DNA from: Porpolomopsis calyptriformis | Taxonomy: Eukaryota; Basidiomycota; Agaricomycetes; Agaricales; Hygrophoraceae | Direction: 5' to 3' | Assembly: GCA_951640195.1 (NCBI GenBank) | Contig: OX621165.1 | Coordinates: 1,178,001-1,242,000, forward strand | DNA: 64,000 nucleotides | Part shown: piece by piece, positions 56,744-64,000 of the stretch | How the letters are laid out: every line of letters begins with the position of its first letter | Numbering within the stretch: the stretch's first letter is position 1 | Notes under the pieces: generated by a model | What the model saw: the letters and a program-made list of their open reading frames with translations, nothing else | Databases searched by the model: none | What the model was told of the DNA's origin: nothing | Program-made: the position numbers and the translations under genes

Positions 56744-58860
56744 TCAAGTCTCGTTCTCCATCGCCTCTTTTTCCAGCCTCTTCTTCATCGAACTCACTAA
56801 AACAAGATATAAGCAACGGGTAAAAGGAGATTCAGAAGGAAAGCTACCATCTCGTGAAATCTGGCCAGACGACATCCACCCTTCTGGGAAAGCACCAACG
56901 ATCTGCAAAACAGGGAGGACACGAAAGGTCAACGTTTGGACCAGTCAAGCATAGGCAACAACACACCTTCTGGTACAGTATTTTCCTCAACCCCTGTTCA
57001 CTAACCTGCACCGTCGACCCTTCGAAGGAACTACAGCCACCAATCATCGAGCGAACCTAACCGGAATGAAACCACTCACTTCTTCTCATTCTCGAGTCTG
57101 CAAAGCTCGTTACTGAGCGACACCAACTGCCACACAATCGTCTTCATCGCCTCAGTCATCCGATACTTTTTCGAAGGAGGCGCAGGCGGTTCCTTCTCCT
57201 TCCCCCCCACTAATCCCGCCGTCTCTAAATCGACACCACTGGCACTCCCACCATCCTCCTTCGTCAGCGGGTGCTGCTGCTGCTGCGCTCCCTTTACTAC
57301 ACCCTTCCCATCCATACTCCCACTCTCGGCGGAATGTGTCTCGGCTTCCGCCTCCGCTTTCGCCTTTTCTTGCTTCTTTTCTGAGAGTCGCCAAAAAAAA
57401 AAAAAGGCAGGATCAGTTCCCGAAAGATAAGAAAGGGTTACGGAGACGGACCCCATTGGACAACCGTTTTTTCCCATTCCTCTTGAGCTTTCGCGAAACC
57501 GTCTTTGGTTAGGGTGGCTAGTTCCTCCAGCATAGCATCCTGACGCTCTATGAGTATGCGTGTGTGTTCAGGAAACACGGTACGTTTGATAAGTTTCTGT
57601 GAAATATAAAGAGATGTAACGAATGAATAAGGGCTGATAACTGACTGTCATGGTAAACTTGTTGTAGGGGAAGAGAGAAGGCATGAGGTTGAAAAAGTGT
57701 TCATCGTACTCGTCCAAACAGATAGCCTTCACGGCGACTTCGCCGAGTATGGGTTTGACTGTCGGTGGGAACTTGCCTTTAGTTTCCCATGATTCTGGAT
57801 GATGAGGATGATGAGGATGATGAATAGGGTGAGGGCGTTGAGTGTGAGAAAACCAACCTTTGGCGATGGCTTGCTTCAGTGCCTCGACGGCAGCCTGTAG
57901 CTCTGGGTGGAAAGAGTGCTGGGTAAAAAGGGATACGGAAAATGAGAAAAAAAGGGCGATGATGTGGAGGGACGTACGACATCGACGATCTTGCGTCTCT
58001 TCCCACCCTCCATAACTGTGAGGTATCGCTTCCGTTTTTGGCCAGTTTGATCTTCGTCAGCATCAGATAAGAGAGCGATAGGCGAGTCCTTGGTGCCTTC
58101 TTGTTTGATGAGCGAAATGGCAGCTGGCTCGGCGGCTAGTTGACGTTTGGACTTTGGTTTCTTTGGTGTCCTGTGTTGAACGGATTAGGTAAGAGAGGGG
58201 GGGATATGAGTTCCGGGCACGAACTTGTCTTTAAGAAGCGCAACTTCGCCACTAGAAACGTAAAATCCCTGTTGTTTTGTCTGGGCAAAGAACGTGCGTT
58301 CGTCAACGGCGAGTTCGGAGTCGTCAATGAAAGGATCCGCGAGGTCGTAGTACTCGTTTCCGAGAACTTTCTTCTGAAAAGGGAGATGAGGGATAGGGTG
58401 GGATTGACAGTGAGAGTGGTACCTTTTTCTTTTTTGATTTTGTCTTGCCATCGGGGTCGTCAGGTGGGCCTTCGCTGTCACTGGTATCTCGTTTGAGTGG
58501 GACGGGTGTGGGTGGACGCTGTCCACTGGCTTTTGCCAGATTTGAAATGTCGACCTCATAATTGTCAGGACCGCCGAGTCTGATTTCGAGGCGAACGGTT
58601 TGCAAGGGCGGGGGTGGTGGGGGTGGTGGGGATGGCGAGGGAGAACGGGGACGAGACTTTGACGATTTGGGTTTGGCGGGTGCTGTTGAGACGGGCTTGG
58701 AGGAGGGGTTGATAGGTGGTGGTGGAGGAAGGGGAGGCAGGGAATGGTGTATGGAGAGGAGGTCGATACCGACGGAAGATGTTCGAGATGAACGTGGAGG
58801 AGTGGAAGGTATCGAAGATTGGTTTTCTATTGGATCTAACATTTCGACGTCAGAGGGCAT
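56744..58860 (-). CDS. HPC2: Hpc2/ubinuclein-family histone chaperone subunit (HIR complex)
   Basis: Subunit of the HIRA/HIR complex that deposits histone H3-H4 outside S phase. The N-terminal 130 residues are Pro/Ser-rich (PPPPPINPSSKP, SPSPPPPPPPP). The Hpc2-related domain follows: NEYYDLADPFIDDSELAVDE with FYVSSGEVALL. It is the diagnostic HIRA-binding motif of this family. Then come KKPKSKRQLA, IALLSDADEDQ and a helical middle domain (FHPELQAAVEALKQAIAKE, FFNLMPSLFPYNKFTMTKLI, IERQDAMLEELATLTKDG). A charged Q/E/K-rich insert, an EAMKTIVWQLVSLSNELCRL helix and a last exon (SSMKKRLEKEAMENET, TGA at 56744) complete it. About eight introns, one flanking a poly-A/T run near 57395-57405. About 560 residues. 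Confidence 0.85.
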
Positions 58861-59280
58861 GTTTTTTCAACGATGAAAATAGACAGTTTTGATTATGTTA
58901 GCGACCGGGTTTTTCATTCGGTTTTCGTTGAGGATGGGTGCGTTCAATCGTATTACAGGGCCTTTCAGATACAGATATTCAATCGTAATCGATCACGCCT
59001 AGGTCTTTAGGACCATCAAACTTGGTGTTTGTCTGCTGCGAACGAGTGTGGAAAGGTATCCGGGCTCGGAGCACATAAAGTCTTCATCCACCGCCTTGTT
59101 CAGATTGTTCGCAAACGCATTGCATTCGGGATTCTTCTCACACTATTTCGAGAGATGAGAGATACAAGATGTTCGTACGACTGTGTACACCGCTCAATGA
59201 ATCCAGTGAGATGATGAACTCCAATACACATTTCCCGACCATCGTATGTGTCCGGATAAACTTTCCCACGACTACAAAAA

Positions 59281-59866
59281 ATGAGTTTCTTATCAATCCT
59301 ACACGGAGACGCGCCTGAAGAAAACGACCAAGTAGAGCAAACAGTCGATCCCGAAGACGATATCAAACAAGCCGAGGAAGAGGAAGAGGAACCAGAGGAC
59401 GTTAGTACATTCTCTCTCATCCATCATCAATCCACAAAAATTCGTCTAGATCAACCCTGCCATCCGGGACGAATGTCGAGACTCGCCCAACTGTACACCT
59501 TTATCCAAACATTTCAGCCATTGCCAGGAGAAAGTCGAAGCCGGTAAAGGCTATCCACACGAGGACTGTGTAGAAGAACTGTATGTACCCCCAATTGTTT
59601 TCATCCGACTTTGCTAATGAGAACCCGTTAGTTGTACGTCGTCCTCTCACTCCATTCTGCTCACTAACCCATTTTCAACTCGTGCACAATTTTCACCGAT
59701 CAGTCCAGTAAGCTCGGCATCTTTCTCTTCGTGTTCTACCTAACCATCACAATGTAGCATGATGCACTGCATAGATGTGATTCCTCCCATCTACCCGCAA
59801 AACAACACATACTCACCTCCATTGCAGAATTGCGCGGCACCCAAATTATTCTCAAAACTTCGCTAG
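59281..59866 (+). CDS. QCR6: Cytochrome bc1 complex hinge subunit (QCR6/UQCRH)
   Basis: Acidic hinge protein of respiratory complex III that assists cytochrome c1-cytochrome c interaction. The protein is 104 residues. Exons: 59281-59400 (MSFLSILHGDAPEEND and an acidic run of about 25 residues), 59450-59580 (NPAIRDECRDSPNCTPLS, HFSHCQEKVEAGKGYPHEDC, ends ...EEL split), 59632-59633 (TT), 59704-59707 (TCCA), 59758-59776 (CATGATG...) and 59828-59866 (NCAAPKLFSKLR, TAG). Only with the 2-base and 4-base exons does the frame give the conserved EELFHMMHCID. All introns have GT-AG ends with branch-like TAAT/TAAC motifs. All family cysteines are present. Confidence 0.88.
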
Positions 59867-60052
59867 ATGCGGACAACGATGACGTGGTTGGATGCCTCAC
59901 TGTATATAGGACTTTTCTACAAACACGCATTTTGCAACCCTGGGGCTGCAATGTTTATTTTCTACAAGTGCAATTAGCACTCGATGGCAACCATCGCAAC
60001 GAGCTAAAATGTACACGATTTATCTTACACAAGCCTTGAACTCATCCGCCAG

Positions 60053-61718
60053 TCACAACTCGAGCACCGTCACACGCCCAAAACTCGATCCCAGCGCGAT
60101 CCGACCGCGCTCCTCATCGTAATCAAGCGACGTCCAATTATTAGAAGGATTCGTCCACACCGTTCTCGTCTCCACCACCCCACGCCCCTCCGTCGTCGGG
60201 TTCAACGGCCCAGGAAACACCACAGCTACCACTTTTTCGTGCGTCTTTTCCGCCGGCGTCGTCATCGGCGAATTGTATTGCATGCAGTAACGCACATCGG
60301 GTGATATCAACCCCCCGATCGTCCGATCATGTGGGTGTATCCACACCGCCGTACCGTGCCGCCCGAGTATCATGTCCGTGCACCGGAGGAACCCTCGCGC
60401 CGAGGGAACTTTTTCGCAAGGTTTGGGTGGGAAGAGGTAAGGAGGGATGTCTGCTCGGTCGGCTGCTTCCTTTGGGGAGAGGAAATACGCTGGGTTCGGC
60501 TCTAACACGTAGAGATCCAGGCTGTGGGCGTCTGATGCCCACGGATCGTCGCTTTCGGAGCGGACGAGGATAGAGAGAGAGGGGAAAGGATGGGATTCGT
60601 AGTTCGGGGTCAGATTTATCGCGACCGCTACACCGTCAATCCAGCCAAATGAATGGCGAGCGATGGGTGAGAAAAGCCGAGCTGAGGCATCAGATGGTCC
60701 CAAAGTGGGTTCAGGGAAGAGATGTATAGAACGTGCTCTGACGACCAGTAGGCTTTCGTGCGCAAAGACGACTTTGATGCAACGGTCTTGCTGTGTGAGT
60801 TCCACATGAGAAAAGGAATGGATGGATGGATCAAGCTCCTACCTGCCAGACGCCATCTTGGTTTTGCAAGTGCCTGAGGGCGGCGTAAGTCTCCTCCCTC
60901 CAGTTCCATATGATCGTCTCTGCATAATCGTCGCTGAACGCGATGATATCCCCCAACATACCAACGGGTCTATACGAGGTATCGATGGTGGACAGTGTTT
61001 GGAAAGTTGCCGTAGAGCCACCTTCATCACATTGCAGTGATAAAACTTCAATTCTCTGGCAGCTAGAGGGAGAGAGAGAAGACTGGCTTTAGCAAGATCG
61101 AGATCTTTGTCTGATCTTACATACACACGGACCCCTCTTCAAAGATGGATACGGCCAACGTGGCCGGTGAGTGAGGATCAGCATTAAGCGCGAGTCCATC
61201 GAATAAGGCGCCTGCGGGGGCCCATTCAGACAGTTTGCGGCAGGAACCGTTGGTAGTGATATCCCATAGAGTGATCACGGACCAGATTCCCTTTGAGACG
61301 GTGAGGAACCAACGGCCGTCGTGCCCATGGAGGAAGCGAAGATCGGAGACGGAGGTGGTGGAGGTGGCGTAGAAGCTGACGATGTTTTGAGGTTTGGAAG
61401 AGGGTGAGAGCCATTTTTGGGAAAGACGATAGGCATGGCGGGTGTGATGTTCGAGCTGGGATGAGTCCATTGAGGAGATGGATAGGTTGGGGAATGGGAG
61501 ACGTGGTTGGAGGATGTGGGTGGTGCATACGTTCTGCCAGACGATGCGTAGGCGGGAAACCCTGTAGATTCTCCAGCATGTCTGCGGTCGCGGTGAGAGG
61601 GGGGTGAGTGGTGAATATCGAGTGAAAATACCTGACGGATAGAAAGAATGTCGGGCACTGAGAGAAAGGCAAAGATGTGGATGAGGACATCATCATTGAT
61701 TTTCGAGTACGAGGACAT
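60053..61718 (-). CDS. F-box protein with WD40-like C-terminal domain
   Basis: An F-box at the N-terminus (MSSYSKINDDVLIHIFAFLS, then PDILSIRQ, split by an intron) is followed by a basic region (RIYRVSRLRIVWQNV). A long domain contains beta-propeller-like pieces: FLHGHDGRWFLTVSKGIWSV, LWDITTNG, YCMQYNSPMTTPAEK and NWTSLDYDEERGRIALG, ending FGRVTVLEL. The type is expanded in Agaricomycetes; substrates for SCF ubiquitin ligation are unknown. Frame junctions are at TTGCAG-like acceptors; one exon reads IIAFSDDYAETIIWNWREET. The start is 210 bases from the divergent aconitase start. Confidence 0.78.
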
Positions 61719-61928
61719 GATAGCTCGACGGTCAATAATACTCTCGCGACTGCTTTATTATCTGCAGAGGTCTTCACGTTTTCGACGTCCTTGCAAGTTT
61801 CTGGCTGAAAGATACGCCTCGACGCGGGACAATCACGGTGATGAAGGAAATTATGGCGAGCCGGACGGTGACCGATTCACGTGCAACCCAAAGTCAAGAC
61901 ACTCCACTTTTCGACGTCGTCGCCAACG

Positions 61929-64000
61929 ATGTTCAACCTCTCAAATCGCACCGCTCATGTCCTGCGGTCCCTTCGGCGGGTCTCCGCTGGGATGGCTACC
62001 GTCACCTCACGCATCGGTGACACCAAAGTGTCCATGTCATTGCTCGAAAAAGGTGCCTACATCAACTACCAGCGAATTGAGGACAACTTGGCTGTAATTC
62101 GCGAACGGTCAGCTCATACACCATTGCCCTCACGGCTTTCCACCCCCCCCTTAGACCTATTTTCAGACTGAGGCGTCCGTTGACGTTGTCCGAAAAGATT
62201 CTTTATGGCCATCTCGATGATCCTCACACTCAGGACATCGAACGGGGCACGAGCTACCTCAAACTCCGTCCAGACGTGTGTCTTTCTTCGTGCATTTCTC
62301 AAGCGTATCCTTTTTCACCCTTATTCACTCGCAAAGCGGGTCGCTTGTCAAGATGCTACAGCACAAGTTCGTTATCTTTGACTTCCCATGCAGAACTTTT
62401 TCACCTGAGTTGCATGTAGATGGCCATCCTTCAATTCATGTCCGCGGGAATGGACACCGCCGCCGTTCCCACCACAGTGCACTGCGATCATCTCATCGAG
62501 GCCCAGGTGGGCGGTGCAAAGGACTTAGCTCGCGCTATACAAGCCAACAAGGAAGTCTACGACTTTTTAGCCACCGCGACTGCCAAGGTGCTCGAAGAAA
62601 TTCTTATCCTCTCACTCTATTCATTTTGGGCTTTAGTATGGTCTTGGATTCTGGAAACCCGGCTCGGGCATCATCCATCAAATCATCCTCGAAAATTATG
62701 CTTTCCCAGGCGGACTCATGATCGGCACCGACTCACATACCCCCAATGCTGGGGGCTTGGGGATGGTTGCTTGTGGCGTCGGCGGCGCTGATGCCGTCGA
62801 TGTCATGGCCAACATCCCTTGGGAGCTCAAGTGCCCAAAGGTCATTGGTGTCAATCTCACTGGCAAAATCAGCGGGTGGACCACCCCCAAGGGTAGATAA
62901 AGAATCCTATTAGAAGAAATTCAGCTAAAACATCTGGGTCATGTTTTTTTTTTTTTTGCAGACGTCATTTTGAAGGTTGCAGGCATTCTGACCGTCAAGG
63001 GCGGAACAGGTGCTATCGTTGAGTATAAAGGACCCGGTGTCGAGTCTCTTTCTTGCACAGGTATGGCAACCATCTGCAACATGGGAGCCGAAATCGGAGC
63101 CACGACGTCCATGTTCCCTTTCAATAACCGCATGGTGGACTATCTCAATGCCACGAAACGGTTCGAGATTGGTCAATACGCTCAACGATTCGCGCATAAC
63201 TTGAAGGCCGATGAAGACGCCGAGTATGATCAACTGATCGAAATCGTCAGTATTCGTTCTGTTTGTTCTTAGGGGAGGCCAGTCTACATAACATTGCGGT
63301 CCTAGAATCTATCTGAACTCGAGCCACACATCAACGGTCCATTCACCCCCGATCTTGCAACGCCTATCTCCAAGTTTGCGTCAGAAGTTAAAAAGAACGG
63401 CTGGCCTGAAGAGCTCAAAGTTGCCCTCATCGGCTCTTGCACCAACTCATCTTATGAGGACATGTCCCGCTCGGCTTCAATTGCGAAGGAGGCAGCCTCT
63501 CATGGCCTCGAAGTGCGCAGCAAGTTTACGATTACTCCCGGGTCGGAACAAGTCAGAGCCACGATCGAGCGGGATGGTCAGATTGCCGCCTTCGAAGGTG
63601 TTGGAGGACTGGTGCTTGCCAATGCTTGTGGCCCTTGCATCGGACAGTGGGACAGACAGGATGTCAAGAAGGGCGAACCCAATTCTAGTTCGCGCTCTAA
63701 TTTTATCAACCCGAGCCTCACGTCCTTGACCTCGGGTTTTTTTCCATAGTCATCACCTCTTACAACCGTAATTTCACTGGCCGAAACGACGCAAATCCTG
63801 CCACTCATGCATTCGTCGCCTCGCCGGACATCGTCACCGCTATGGCCTTTGCAGGCAGACTCACTTTCAATCCGTTGACCGATACACTCCAGGGTGTCGA
63901 CGGCAAGTCATTCAAGTTTTCCGGCCCGACTGGGAACGAGTTGCCTCCCCTCGGATACGATCCAGGCCAGGATACGTTCCAGCCCCCACCTGCGGATCGT
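61929..64000 (+). CDS. ACO1: Mitochondrial aconitase (cut by window end)
   Basis: Citrate-isocitrate isomerase of the TCA cycle with a 4Fe-4S cluster. The ATG at 61929 gives a basic leader ([20 protein letters not shown]). Conserved pieces follow: [67 protein letters not shown] and [20 protein letters not shown], with the Fe-S cysteines in [12 protein letters not shown] and [13 protein letters not shown]. About eight introns. One contains a 15-T run at about 62944-62959, just before its acceptor. The frame runs off the end at 64000, with about 200 C-terminal residues missing. Confidence 0.93.

Noticed and set aside
62944..62959. Poly-T run, together with similar A/T runs at about 23982-23997, 29562-29582 and 57395-57405
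   Set aside because: The three at 29.6, 57.4 and 62.9 kb lie in or next to introns, and the one at 23.99 kb is upstream of METTL16. None has target-site duplications or an attached element; I read them as simple homopolymer growth, not retroposon tails.

Overview
The window reads as ordinary nuclear chromosome of a mushroom-forming basidiomycete (Agaricomycetes, probably Agaricales). The genes are eukaryotic, dense and on both strands. Almost every one is cut by many short introns of about 45-70 bases with GT-AG ends and CTAAC/CTAAT-like branch points. The set includes fungal hallmarks: an F-box/Sec10 Rcy1 protein with a CaaX end, a PHD+SET Set3 protein, an Hpc2/ubinuclein, a METTL16-type RNA methyltransferase and a DUF427 protein. 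I saw no rRNA, tRNA, CRISPR or complete transposon.

Layout: 0-5.2 kb, a Pro/Ser-rich protein, the proteasome beta-4 subunit (PRE1) and an Rcy1-like trafficking protein. 5.4-8.0 kb, a 1.3-kb tandem duplication of a small secreted cysteine-containing protein, with one intact and one broken copy. 8.1-16 kb, Cdc20, Bir1/survivin, Mn-SOD and Atg7. 16.2-24 kb, an AAA ATPase, a Rho GTPase, a small membrane protein and METTL16. 24-30.2 kb, Set3 and a DHA2-type transporter. 30.2-31.9 kb is gene-poor. 31.9-34.8 kb holds a 7-TM receptor whose reading frame runs into a second membrane/ectodomain module. 35.3-40.2 kb, a dynamin-like GTPase, a DUF427 protein and MsrA. 40.7-50.6 kb, Dis3, a GPI-anchored Kre9-like protein and an importin-13-type karyopherin. 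50.8-56.2 kb, a single-pass membrane protein, an uncertain small secreted protein and a histidine-type acid phosphatase. 56.7-64 kb, Hpc2/ubinuclein, QCR6, an F-box protein and aconitase, which is cut by the window end.

Most genes are core housekeeping: proteolysis, cell-cycle control, RNA decay and modification, chromatin, autophagy, mitochondrial energy and redox metabolism. They do not form a pathway cluster. The accessory part is the duplicated secreted protein, the receptor locus and the gene-poor stretch at 30-32 kb.

The most unusual signals concern gene architecture. QCR6 is only readable if it contains a 2-base and a 4-base internal exon. The Rho GTPase needs a 7-base exon, and the acid phosphatase starts with a 9-base coding exon that splits its signal peptide. 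Three divergent gene pairs have start codons only 33-50 bases apart. All exon models here were read by eye from splice signals and family conservation; none has transcript support.
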